Positions 9,205 to 19,070 of a DNA stretch of 64,000 bases are shown piece after piece. The stretch is taken from NCBI GenBank assembly GCA_947579665.1, contig OX388350.1:80805152-80869151 (forward strand), in the 5' to 3' direction. Made by a program: the position numbers and the translations under genes. The stretch comes from Sympetrum striolatum (taxonomy: Eukaryota; Arthropoda; Insecta; Odonata; Libellulidae). Position 1 is the first letter of the stretch. Each line of letters begins with the position of its first letter. Below the pieces are notes generated by a model, which was not told where the DNA came from, did not search any database, and saw only the letters and a list, made by a program, of their open reading frames with translations.

Positions 9205-10536
9205 TTGAATGTTACCTTATCATCAGGTGGCGGTGTTTTTATTGCGGTTAAATCATCTCTCCAGAGCAAGCCGAGGACTTCGAGTGATAGAGATATAGAA
9301 AGCGTCTGGTGCACAATAAGCCTACAAAACAAGCCGAACATAAATGTATGTGCGGTTTACCGACCACCAAACTCTTCTAGACAGGTTTTGCGAAATCTTA
9401 GCGACGAAATAAATTTCTACACGAGTAAGAACAACCAGAGTATAACCATAATAGGAGGGGATTTTAATCTTCCAGACATTGACTGGAATAAGCATAGCAT
9501 AAAGAAAAGGGCCAGGTATGTCGACTCATGTAAAAAGTTATTAAATTTACTTCAGAAAAACTCACTAAGTCGAGCAGTAAAATCGCCAACCAGGGGTGAC
9601 AATATACTCGATCTCCTTTTAATTAACTTTCCTGAGCGCATAGAGAACATTTCGATTGACGAAGGTCTTGGAGACCACAAAGGCGTTTTTGCAGATATCG
9701 AGATAAACCTTAGCAAGTATAAGAAACCCAAACGCAAAATTTATCTCTATTCCAAAGCCAACTTCGAGGAATTTAACGGAAAACTAACCAACGATTTTGA
9801 TTCATTTAAGTCGCGCGTAAGCAACAACAACACTGAGGATACATGGAAATCATTCGTGGAGATAATGCATAAATATATAGATTTGTATATACCTTCGAAA
9901 TACTCTAAAAATGATTGCGAGCCCAGATGGTACGATAAAGAGGTTAGAAGGGCTCTCCGCAAACAGAGAGATTTGCACGGAAAAGTAAAGGCTTTTACGG
10001 GAATAGATCAGCCTGTTCCAAATCCTCCACGATCACTATTGCTAGAAAAGCACAAGAATGCAAAATGTGACACCAAGCGAGCTATCCGTAACGCCCACAG
10101 CAACTTTAAAAAGAAAATTCTTGGGGAATGTTTAGGGGAGGATCCTAAAGCTTTCTGGTCCTACGTTAGAGAAGTACAGGGAAAGATACAAACAGTGAGC
10201 TCGATAACGGATATCGAAGGTAATATTGCTTGCGATTCGAAGAGGAAAGCGAACATCCTAAACGAATTTTACCGAAGCGTATTCACATCAGATTGTAACA
10301 TAGAGATCCCCCCTAAGGTTAATATACTGGATTCCATGCCAAGTATAACTTTTACGACAGACGGTATAGTTAAAATCTTACGCAAAATTAAGCCAAATAA
10401 GTCGCCAGGGCCAGATGGCATTCCAGCAAGAGTGCTTAAAGAACTGGCAGAAAGCGTCGCCCCTTATCTCAAAATTATATTTTGTAAATCGATAAATGAA
10501 GGTAGGGTCCCATCCGATTGGAAATTAGCTATATAA
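9205..10536 (+). pseudogene. LINE ORF2 internal fragment, APE endonuclease
   Basis: An uninterrupted frame of 443 codons encodes the middle of a LINE ORF2 protein. It starts within the AP-like endonuclease (GGGVFIAVKSSLQSK, then the VYRPPNSS block, the IIGGDFNLPDIDW motif and LGDHKGVF in the place of the usual SDH box). It goes on into the linker and the start of the reverse transcriptase (NKSPGPDGIPARVLKELA, then SDWKLAI). The first endonuclease motifs and the whole RT core, including the ADD box, are missing, so it is cut at both ends. That is unlike ordinary 5' truncation. No ATG start is present; the frame simply opens. The C-terminal edge runs straight into the PGRP remnant at 10572. The sister copy at 56023 has a stop and a frameshift. 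Probably a recombination relic, even though the frame is open. Confidence 0.85.
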
Positions 10537-10571
10537 TTGTATTTTTATTTTAATCAATACATTATTAAACA

Positions 10572-10974
10572 GCCAATCCATCTTATTCTGACTTCGAAAT
10601 GGGGGATTTTCTAGAAAATGAAATAAGAAAATTTGACAGATACAAAGGAAAGTATTAAGTTCGATCATCTCTTTTCCTTTATTGCAAAGATCATTTTTAG
10701 TTGTATCTTTCCCCGATTCGCTGAGGGATTCAACGTAGTACTTGGATAGCGCTCTATTTAGTACATTCTTAAAAGAGAACGGTTTTTGAAGGGCTGGGAT
10801 GAGACTTGGTGGAAACCTAACCACATGAAAGGAGCCATTAAAGTGAGATTCATGGGAAGTTTCAACAGCTACGACCCGAGCGAAACAATATTCCAAACAA
10901 TAAATGCCTTAATTCAGAATGGTCTACGATCAGGAAAGTTATCCACACATTGTAAGATAGTTAAAATAAGACAG
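10572..10974 (+). pseudogene. PGRP-like 3' remnant P2, tail and half-domain
   Basis: The first part (10572-10659) encodes ANPSYSDFEMGDFLENEIRK and then FDRYKGKY followed by TAA. It matches the C-terminus of the intact PGRP-like protein. The second part (about 10776-10974) is the downstream half-domain, here open: GWDETWWKPNHMKGAIKVRF, then MGSFNSYDPSE, and ALIQNGLRSGKLSTHCKIV. The preceding bases end in ATTAAACAG, acceptor-like. The 5' two thirds of the exon are absent and a LINE fragment takes their place. The copy at 57388-57805 is its segmental duplicate. Confidence 0.78.
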
Positions 10975-10989
10975 TCATTAATCGCTATC

Positions 10990-12520
10990 ATTACATACAT
11001 TACATTAAAAAATTTAAAAATTAGAGAGATACGCAGTTTAATGTTAAGTTGGAACACCTCTTTCGTTTGAAAGGTAACATTCTTTTGTTTGAAATTTCTT
11101 TGACTTTTTTTTACGATTACGATAACTGGACCGCTAATGGATATCGAAAATAGGATAATTGGAATTAAGAAATCACTCTTTTGTGATTCGGGTATCCTTT
11201 GTCATCTTTTATTCTGTTTAAATTATGGCACAAACCCAATACCGGATTGGTAGTAAAATATGAATAAGTGTATTAAATTTGTGCAAAATTTCACAGTTTA
11301 GTCCCTCAACTTCATTCGCTTGATAACTTATTTTCGTTTTAGCAAATTTTACTGAAGTATGACAATGATTAGCGGTCGTATTCGGATACGTGCCCTCTTT
11401 TGATCGGGTCATCCTGCGCTATATATCCTTAAATATATGATTTGGACTTAACAAATTACAAATGTTTATTAATAAATACTGGTATTAAAACACCTACTAC
11501 AATTAACCGGGTTAGTAGTTAAGACAATAATAAACAAGGCAAATAAAAAAAAACTCGTCGGATATATTAACAAATACTAAATTTAATTAATATTAATTAG
11601 TTTTTAAGACTATTTTTATCTTTGATATTTGTTCACAATATCAAATATTTTAAGTAAAGTAATTTTATAAATAATTATGGAAAATATCACAGCGCCTATA
11701 TATAAAAAAAATCAAATATGTCATAATTGGAAATTACAGAGTCTGATAAGAATACATAATTTGGCAATAAGGACAAGTCTACCCTAAGCGAACGTAGACC
11801 GCTCAATTACAGATTACAATGTTCTTTCTGCTATGAATGCCTTCAATTTCTTGAATCAACCTATTTTCGCTTATTTCATCAACAAACGTCACATTCATAC
11901 ACTATGTATATAATTTCTAGTACACAGGCTTATATTTTATCATTTATTAATATTAATTAGAAATAAAGGCATTTACTCAAAGATCGCGACATGAGAAAGA
12001 AGCATTTTGTGATTTTCATTGGATTGTACGGTTATTAATAAATCACCATACCAAATTCCTTTAAGTTATAATTATAATTAAAAATTTGCGGGAAAAATAA
12101 AAATCATGTTTTAATTTATCCATATTTAAGCTCAATCAGCATATACTACAATCGCTACTATAGTAGCAATTAATTCTGCAACCAAAAGTAACCAAGTGGT
12201 ATTCCTCGATATCACTAACGAATTAGTTATCAATTTTCCAAGAAACCCGCATCTTCCTTTAACTGAATTATTCAATAACAACGAAATAAAAGAAACATTC
12301 ACACCAATAGTTTGGACACATAAGCGTCATCCTCGATCGAGAAAGCCTTCTAAAACGCACACGAATAAATCAGAAGAAAGATAATGGGAAAGAAAGAAAG
12401 GCTCAGTTAAAGGTGAAATATTGCGATTTGTGGATGACAATTAAAATAAGGGCAAAATGGGGAAGTGGAAGGACAAAAGAGAGCTAATTAAAGCAAATGG
12501 GTGGTGAAAAGAAGGGTTAA
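10990..12520. other. Non-coding flank of P2
   Basis: This is AT-rich flank matching the right-hand copy (57810-59340) almost throughout and matching the flanks of P1, P3 and P4 more loosely. A 62-codon open frame at 12196-12384 is mirrored at 59012-59200, but it corresponds to closed sequence in the other flanks, so I do not call it. Confidence 0.55.
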
Positions 12521-12530
12521 GTGGTAACTT

Positions 12531-13140
12531 AGACTGCGACAACTTTTAGCACGACAACTAAATGTGTGACTACTCATTGCGCCGATTACATATAGCTACG
12601 ACAATTGCTATTATTTTTACGATTTTATTTGAAAGTTACAACATACGTTATTGTAAAAGACATAGCTATAGATGATGAAATGTTAAAATCTTAATTAATA
12701 AAACCAGGAATGGTTTTAAACGGAAGTGAATTTCAAGCGGTATCAGTATTGTATACAGTCAGGTCCCATAAGCCAATGACTTGCTTTTCAGGAGGCGAAT
12801 ATTTTTTGACGCTTTTAGGATAATAATTATAACAATTTCATCGATTGCACTATTGCAATGTTTTACATGCATAGAAAAGTAGAATTTATAAATTATTAAC
12901 TAGTTGAATAATTTATCAGTATTAAGAAAGCCGCTCAATTGTTTGAACATTCAAAATTGGATAGAATTTAAATTGTCGTAGCTATCTGTTGTCGGCGCGA
13001 TGAGGAATCGCGCAGTCAATTGTCGAAGAGTGTGTTGTCGGGTTCGATGAGTTGTCGCAGCCATTACATGTCCAAACGTTGAGTTGTCGCACTCTGAGTT
13101 GTTGTACTCTAAATTGTCGCACTGTCAGTTGTCGCGTCAC
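12531..13140. mobile_element. Foldback element with GTTGTCGC-repeat arms
   Basis: The left arm (12531-12615) holds several copies of CGACAAC-type motifs, beginning with TGCGACAACTTTTAGCACGA. The right arm (about 12975-13140) holds many direct copies of their complement (GTTGTCGCACTCT). The arms are arrays of a short degenerate unit in opposite orientation around an AT-rich core of about 350 bases. Sister copies are at 31156-31748 and 59347-59956, and a broken right arm is present near 4814-4842 plus 6356-6386. This arrangement is typical of foldback DNA elements; no transposase is present. Confidence 0.75.
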
Positions 13141-13144
13141 TGGA

Positions 13145-14340
13145 TAGAAGAACGCATACATAGATGAAGGAATCGAGGTTTCGAAGATCCTTACATTAAT
13201 TCCATTTTCTCGTTAATATTAATTTTGCTACGGAATCGATAGAGTTTTTTCAAGTTATTTATAAATAGCATTCCGGATATTTAAGTTTACACAAATTTTA
13301 AACTTAAATTTGAAAGAATGTTTAGAAATCGATAATTTTTTCAGATGAAGAACTGCTAGAAGGAACTGGGTTCACACGCATTGGACACGATCTTTGATAC
13401 TTTACTCAAATAGTCTTCCGGTTTACTCGATACGCGATTTCAGCGATAAACCTCTGACGTCCTATATGGAACGATCTTAAATATTATCCGTTTCTAAGAA
13501 ATTTTTTCATACGCAGATTGTTGTTAAGGTACTTGAGTATAAACAATATCATTGGTGAAAACCTTCAGAAGCTTAAAGGAAACATAAGAGAAAACACAGA
13601 GGAAGTTTGACCATTTAGTATAAATGAAAATGCAGATTAGTACCTCTAGGATCCAATAAGAGCCAAAACAAAGCCATTAAAAAACAATATGTTCCAATAA
13701 AAAACTCCAACTGGTTTCGAATAAGAAAGAATAGCTGATGTTGTACAGCAAAAAAAAAGTCGACGATCTAGAGATTCATAGAACTTTTCTGGAAATAATT
13801 AAGTACCTAAATACGAATGATGTTGAGGACATTGGCATAAATCGAAGGCTTCCAAGTTCTAAGGAGTGATATTTAATTTTATTCCTTTCGTAGTTACGAC
13901 CACAGAAAGAGCAATTGGATTTTCCCACTATAATGAAGAGAGAATATTTCTCGTAATCTTCGTTGGAGGAGAGAACGGGATAGCATGGTGACAATATTTC
14001 TCTCGCGTCCCTCTTTTCGTACTAGGAGGAAATAAAACCCCATTGCCTCCTTCCCCATGTCTTCGGAGATACCCTCTGACACGCAGAAGGAAGCTGAGAT
14101 GAATTTCTTGGGGTAAAGGCGTATGATGATGCCTAATCCTTTATTTGTATTGTATGGTTATATTTTATTTATCCTATTTTTTTAATTTGGCAGTTTTCCC
14201 TTGGAGATCGTTGGCTTCCCTAGTCTGCAAATGACGCAATAGTAGTCTGATTCCGTTGGAATTTTAATAGGAGTAATTCTAAATAGAACATTCATAGTTT
14301 AATCTATTAACATGCGAAGATAAACGGCTGAAATAGTATT
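13145..14340. other. Non-coding flank right of foldback
   Basis: The stretch is homologous to 6390-7620. It keeps the same purine-rich and pyrimidine-rich tracts around 13940-14060. Small open frames on the minus strand here overlap each other and are not conserved in the sister copies. Nothing else is recognised. The part from about 13975 is deleted in the right segmental copy. Confidence 0.5.
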
Positions 14341-14343
14341 CCT

Positions 14344-14495
14344 AACACATGAGGCGTGTTCAAAAAATAACTTGTGTTTCGTTTTTAGAATGAATTATAT
14401 TTATTTGTCTTCAATAATGTTATCCTCTCAAAAGTTGTGCCTAGGCATTTTATTTGGACGCATAGGGACAACGATATATCATTGGACTGGACTAA
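14344..14495 (-). mobile_element. Mariner-like terminal remnant
   Basis: The terminus-like ACATGAGGCGTGTTCAAAAA is followed by the same segment as at 7626. Differences from the 7626 copy show long separate decay. This copy is absent from the right segmental duplicate because of the deletion there. Confidence 0.5.
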
Positions 14496-14639
14496 TAAGA
14501 AGACATTAATTAATGCAACTTGTAATATATTGGTTTGTATCAATTTCCATCTTTTTTTTCTCGTTAATTTTCGTTTCACTTTTTTGTGAGCATTTTCGCG
14601 CAAATTGGGCTGTTCTAGGAAAGACTTCAGCGAAATCGG

Positions 14640-14735
14640 CCTTTATGAAATATGTCCCTAGCTCGATTCCCGGTAGGAAATATCGAATTGAACAAAGCTG
14701 TAGAAGCACTACAGTGCTGTTACTACTATGTTCCA
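14640..14735 (+). mobile_element. SINE remnant
   Basis: A degraded B box (CTCGATTCCCGGTAGGAAAT) is followed by a segment resembling the SINE body (AGCTGTAGAAGCAC) and a short TACTACTA tail. It matches the 4425-4555 element from its B box to its tail. Confidence 0.55.
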
Positions 14736-15694
14736 ATTACCGACGAAAGCTTTTGAAAAATTCATCGTTTCCTAGTTCTTAGACGAAATACATGAAATTT
14801 CAATTCCAGTAAATAACTAATGCGATCTCCGAGAGGGAGCGGAAAACATTTCCATGAAGAGATAGAAAATAAGGAGAATTACTTCAGGTCGTTCTTTTCG
14901 CAGTCTATTTGAGAAGCTTGTAGAATAGACAAGGAGCGGATTTTCAGTTCTTTTGGTACATCCCCTTAATTTGCTCCATTTATTTATCAAATATGTAAAT
15001 AGTGTAAAATAATGTTTTAATCATATAACGGGATAACGTGCCATGTCGCACTTGAAGTTTATATTATTCAATAATTTTGGCTTACTTTTGGTCATCCTGG
15101 TGATTAGGGATTCTTCCCATTTTTTCGGGATTCTTCCCAATTTTTAACTGTTTCGCTTATTTAATCAATACATTATTAAACATTACCTGTTATTTTCTTT
15201 AAAAAAAATTAGATCCTCGCTGTAGTTTTCTTGATTCACCCCGGATAGAGATCACGCGTCATAGATATGGAGCCGTGCACGCGGCGCCTCCACTTAAATC
15301 TTGAATTGAGTTTCGCCGCTTTGTATTCTGCCTTGTATTTATAGCTCTAAATCAATTTTTGGCTAAGTTTTTCGAAATAGCATAGGAAAAAGACCTCATT
15401 CAATACTTTAAAATTTTGAAATTAATTATGAACAAAAGGAAGAAAATTGGCGCCTGGGTGCCTCCACTCTAAACAATGACTTAAGCAGCCATTTTTCAAT
15501 TGTTAAGTCTTCCAAATTTCATATAAATGTGAATCATGGAATCTAAAATTGTCCTACTTTGGTACCACAGGTATGCTAAGCGAATTTTGATTTTTTATTT
15601 TTATTCAGAAGTATACATGTAAATACAAGAATAAAGAACATATAATAATAATAAAGTAATATACAGGAGATTCATTTTCTGGATATACTTTAAG

Positions 15695-15735
15695 GTCCAC
15701 CTGAGCCAATAATTGGTTCTTCAGGTGGTTCCTGA
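15695..15735. repeat. Short inverted repeat
   Basis: CCACCTGA and TCAGGTGG lie about 16 bases apart in a block (about 15576-15880) that is replaced by unrelated sequence in the right segmental copy. It could be the end of a small mobile element or a simple hairpin. Confidence 0.4.
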
Positions 15736-16414
15736 GTTTTATGAAAGATTTGGTTTTTACATGGTTATTTACAGAAATAGGCACATTGGTATTAACAAAA
15801 TAAACAAATTGTACATATTTTTATACCAAAATTTATAATTAATATTTATTATATTTATTAATATTTTTATACCAATTTATGACTATCAATATTAATATAT
15901 TTTGTAAATTTGTAGATTTAAGTTAGCTGGGAAATTATTAGAGGTGAATTCAAAGGTACATAATGTTTGCAACAACATAAATATTGGTTAAACGCTGTTG
16001 TTAACTATACTTAATGGGGCTATAGAATCCCAATATTCTCTACTTATAGGAGAAGGACCTTGAAATATTGTTTTCGTTACATTTTCAATTTTGTGTAAAC
16101 TTTAATTAAGGTCCAGCCTATCCTAGCAAATATAAATTATTGTCAAAACAAATACATAGATATCAAATAAAGAGTAATTTTGGATATATTGCTTTTTAGT
16201 CCCAAATTCTCCCTATAAAGTCGTAAATAAAAATTAAATTTCTTGAGAGCTAAAATTCCATATTCCACAAAGTGCATGCCAGTATTTGTTTCGGAGAAGC
16301 GAATGAATTTGGGCCGCCTAGAAAATATCTCTACACTCAAACACCATCCCCAAAAATTGAAAAAACTTTCCTCATGCGGCGCTGGTCTTCAATATGATAT
16401 CGCTTTTAAGTGCA

Positions 16415-16467
16415 TTACGTCACTCCGACAGACATAAATAAGACGCCGATCAACCCCCTCCATCAGT
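16415..16467 (+). promoter_or_regulatory. PGRP-like gene core promoter: TATA and initiator
   Basis: ATAAATA (16434-16440) lies 31 bases upstream of the A in TCAGT (16463-16467), the spacing expected for TATA and an arthropod initiator. TTACGTCA (16415-16422), a bZIP/CRE-type site, lies about 45 bases upstream of the inferred start. The same three elements recur at 61836-61888. No convincing NF-kappa-B site was found by eye nearby. The start site is inferred. Confidence 0.65.
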
Positions 16468-16619
16468 GGAGAACGCAACTTCGAATCTGCTACTGGAAGC
16501 GATACCAGCGTCTCTTGTAAAATCTGATTTTGTGTGTATTATTTCAAGGAGTCCCGCAGAACACCATTGCAGACGACACAAATTGCTGATCCTCCGCAAA
16601 AAGTAGAGGGAATCTTAAG
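16465..16619 (+). other. 5'UTR exon of intact PGRP-like gene
   Basis: The exon runs from the inferred start to AAG|GTATGT at 16619/16620. No long open frame starts in it. It would splice to the acceptor TTAATTTTCAG ending at 16973. The copy at 61886-62040 differs at about four positions, whereas the next kilobase differs at only two or three. Confidence 0.55.
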
Positions 16620-16973
16620 GTATGTCTAGAATAAGTATCACTTCAATTCCTTGAGCGTTTATATTATTTTACCATTGCTCCTCGTAGATCATTTGCACTC
16701 TACTGAAAGGCCAAGAAAACTATTATTTTTCATTTGTTGAAAAAAAGTCACTAAAGAATTCTTCCCACTTACATTAGGCTTTTAAAATGCTTTTAAACAA
16801 GCCATTGTAACTAATATTTCTCTAATTCTTCGTTTTAATTTTAAGCATGAATCCCGTGGCTCTAAGATGCGTCTAAAATTTAATATCGGAAATGATCCAT
16901 TGAATTTATGTGGTCGATACATAAGAAGCGTGGTCTCTAATCCACATGTCTAACGTATGACATTAATTTTCAG

Positions 16974-17279
16974 ATTCTGCAGTCGCCGATTTATCATTTC
17001 AAGAACTTTCGCGTGATCATTTCTTCAGCAAGATGTCTTGGGCCTGTAACCTTCTTCTCACGGTACTCCTTACATCAATATCAGTTGTACAACTAAGCAG
17101 CTCTGAAAAAGTTAAGCTCAAAGTTACATTGAACCGCCGAGAAGATGGACAAGTGCATGCTTCCATCTTTATTGGAAACGTAACAAGAAAAACAATGAAT
17201 AACCTCAGCTTACAGCTGGACCTAGACGCAGTCATGGACAACTCCGAAAAGCTCATTGGTGTTCAAGGATTCGTAAGAG
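16974..17279 (+). CDS. PGRP-like gene, signal-peptide exon
   Basis: The coding part starts at the ATG at 17033; 16974-17032 is untranslated. The first residues, MSWACNLLLTVLLTSISVVQ, form a classical signal peptide, so the product should be secreted. They are followed by a polar extension with KVKLKVTLNRREDGQVHASI, NVT and NLS glycosylation-type sites and an LDLDAVM segment. I do not recognise this extension as a named domain. The exon ends in phase 1 at AAGAG|GTAATG (17279/17280). Its coding sequence appears identical to the copy at 62454-62700. This ATG is preferred because it begins the hydrophobic leader and follows a good acceptor. Confidence 0.85.
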
Positions 17280-17565
17280 GTAATGTCCAAAAAATTATTA
17301 AATATCCGTAACGACTTAACGATACTAAATTACCTTAGCTCATTATGAAGTAAATAAAAAAATTATCCTGTTTAATATAGTTGGAGGTGTTGATTGAACA
17401 CGGCTTAACTTCCTTAATATTATACTTGGAGAATCATTAACATACATTTTCGTGTTTTCAACACGAAAATAAATGTAAATTCATTTTCATGTTCATTTGA
17501 ACATAATTCTTGTGAAGGAGGCTTATTTTTACGGTATTTGTTATGCAATTCCATTCCTTCCTCAG

Positions 17566-17664
17566 ATACTAAAAGGAACGACACGGTTGAATTTTCCACC
17601 AGCAACGACGCTTTCAAGGATGAAGTAAACAAGGAACAATGGTCGATTCTCTGTCCTCAGAAAG
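17566..17664 (+). CDS. PGRP-like gene, 99-base linker exon
   Basis: The acceptor CCATTCCTTCCTCAG ends at 17565 and the donor AAAG|GTAAGA is at 17664/17665. Both borders are phase 1, so the exon can be skipped or kept without changing the frame. It encodes DTKRNDTVEFSTSNDAFKDE and then VNKEQWSILCPQK (residues 83-115). An NDT glycosylation-type site is present. The same exon, same length, is present in P4 at 46843-46941 with several replacements, and at 62987-63085 unchanged. That independent conservation of length and borders is what supports it as a real exon. Confidence 0.85.
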
Positions 17665-17804
17665 GTAAGATGATTCATATTAATTGAAAAAATTATCTTC
17701 TTCTTCAGCCTTTCAGTGTTTAAGAAATCAAACGTAATTCGTTTATCGTCGATATTCAGTGATTTTTAATAGACCACTGTTTACCTTTTACCTTTCACGT
17801 TTTT

Positions 17805-18165
17805 ACTTTCTCCATATACGAAGTATAGGGAAAGTATTGTTTTCATGAAAAAAATCGACTTCGAGATTTCAACGGAAATACATGTTTTGGGGTCCCTAGA
17901 ACACGTTTTAACCATTTTCGGAATGATGTCTGTGTGTGTGTGTGTATGTGTGTGTGTGTTTGTGTGTGTGTGTTTGTGTGTGTGATAGTGGGCGCTCTAA
18001 CGTGAAAACTTTTAGTCGTATCAATACCAAACTTCATATATAGTACTGTGGTGTGTGCTGTCAGAGCTGATTATTTTAAAGAGTAAATCGGTAAACCGGA
18101 AATCGAGTTTTATTCTTGATAAATATTTACATCTTATATATGGAGAAAGTCATGTGCTGGCAACA
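17805..18165 (-). mobile_element. Helentron/HINE-like repeat, short copy
   Basis: On the plus strand it opens with ACTTTCTCCATATACGAAGT, a hairpin-forming end. It continues through a GT-rich microsatellite (17930-17985) and the AAATCGGTAAACCGGAAATC block. It closes with TATATGGAGAAAGTCATGTG near 18137-18156. The inverted ends ACTTTCTCCATATA / TATATGGAGAAAGT match. About 400 bases of the internal region are missing relative to 18276-19065. It lies in the PGRP intron just after the linker exon. The segmental copy is at 63226-63575. Confidence 0.65.
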
Positions 18166-18275
18166 TTAGAGTTTTAATTTAGTCGTTGATTTCCTTTAGC
18201 ATAATTACCACAGAATCTCTTTATTTTACCCAATGTTTATAATTAATTACATTTATTGTGTTTTTTACATTTTTC

Positions 18276-19070
18276 CTTTCTCCATATACGTAGTATAGAG
18301 AAAGTATAGTTTTCGTGAAAAGAATCGACCTAAGATTTCAACGGAAATACATATTTTGGGGTACTTAGAACACGTTTTGACCATTTTCGGAATAATTTCA
18401 GTGTGTATGTATGAGTGTGTGTGATTGTGGGTGCTCTTGTGTAAACTATTAGCTGTATCAATACCAAACTTCATATATAGCATTGAAGTTTACGTTTAAC
18501 CATTTTCGGAATGATGTCTGTGTGTGTGTGTGTGTGTGTATGCGTGTGTGATACTGGGCACTCTCACATGAAAGCTATTAGTCGTATCAATACGTAATTT
18601 CATATATAGCACTGTGGTTGGTGCTGTCAGAGTTGATTAGTTTTTGGAGTAAATCGGGCAACCGGAAAACGAGTTTTATTCTTCGAAGCAAATTTCCGTA
18701 TTTGCAAAATATCTCCATAAATATGATTTTCAGTTACATACTATTATTTATGAAAGTTTTAGAAAATGTAATTTACTATAACGTTTGTATGTAACATATT
18801 TTTGTATAAATGATTGTTTAGGAGTTATTCATGGAATACTGATAAACCGGAAGTTGCTGATTATGTACTTTGTGGGCGCTCTGGGCGAAGGCCAATTTCA
18901 TCGTTTTTTATCGAACCTGTCCCGAAAAACATTTTTTTTAATATTTGTGACATAAAAGATAATATGATATAAATAAATCACTCATCTTCAAAGTTTTGAT
19001 GGAATATAGAGTTCGAAAATACTGTTTAAATCTTATATATGGAGAAAGCCATGTGTTGGGCACATAAGAT
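18276..19070 (-). mobile_element. Helentron/HINE-like repeat, near-complete copy
   Basis: It has the same ends and order as the neighbour at 17805, but with the long internal part retained (CGGAAGTTGCTGATTATGTA and CCAATTTCATCGTTTTTTAT blocks). The GT-microsatellite block is present twice, at about 18380-18490 and 18497-18610. The right segmental copy has it only once (63790-63890), so a local duplication happened here or a loss there. It has no coding capacity. Confidence 0.65.

Larger units (their letters stand above)
1..19070. repeat. Left copy of large segmental tandem duplication
   Basis: This segment recurs at 47057-64000 in the same orientation. Matching landmarks include the hairpin at 71 (47127), PGRP P1 at 817 (47879), the LINE piece at 9205 (56023) and the gene start at 17033 (62454). 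The offset drifts from about 47056 to 45421 because of insertions and deletions. Indels, not rearrangement, account for the drift; the order of landmarks is kept. The right end is uncertain because the other copy runs off the window. Confidence 0.93.

Noticed and set aside
9205..10536. Host endonuclease gene
   Set aside because: The SPGPDGIPARVLK block is a LINE reverse transcriptase motif, and the frame begins without an ATG within the endonuclease domain.
12196..12384. 62-codon open frame, also at 59012-59200
   Set aside because: Its presence in both segmental copies only reflects the duplication; the older homologues at 3860-4030 and 30890-31010 are not open.
12990..13140. CRISPR-like array from repeated GTTGTCGCAC units
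   Set aside because: The units are short and degenerate, without regular spacers, occur as inverted arms, and the genome is eukaryotic.
17843..18037. His/Thr-rich open frames over the GT repeats
   Set aside because: They are translations of a microsatellite within a mobile element.
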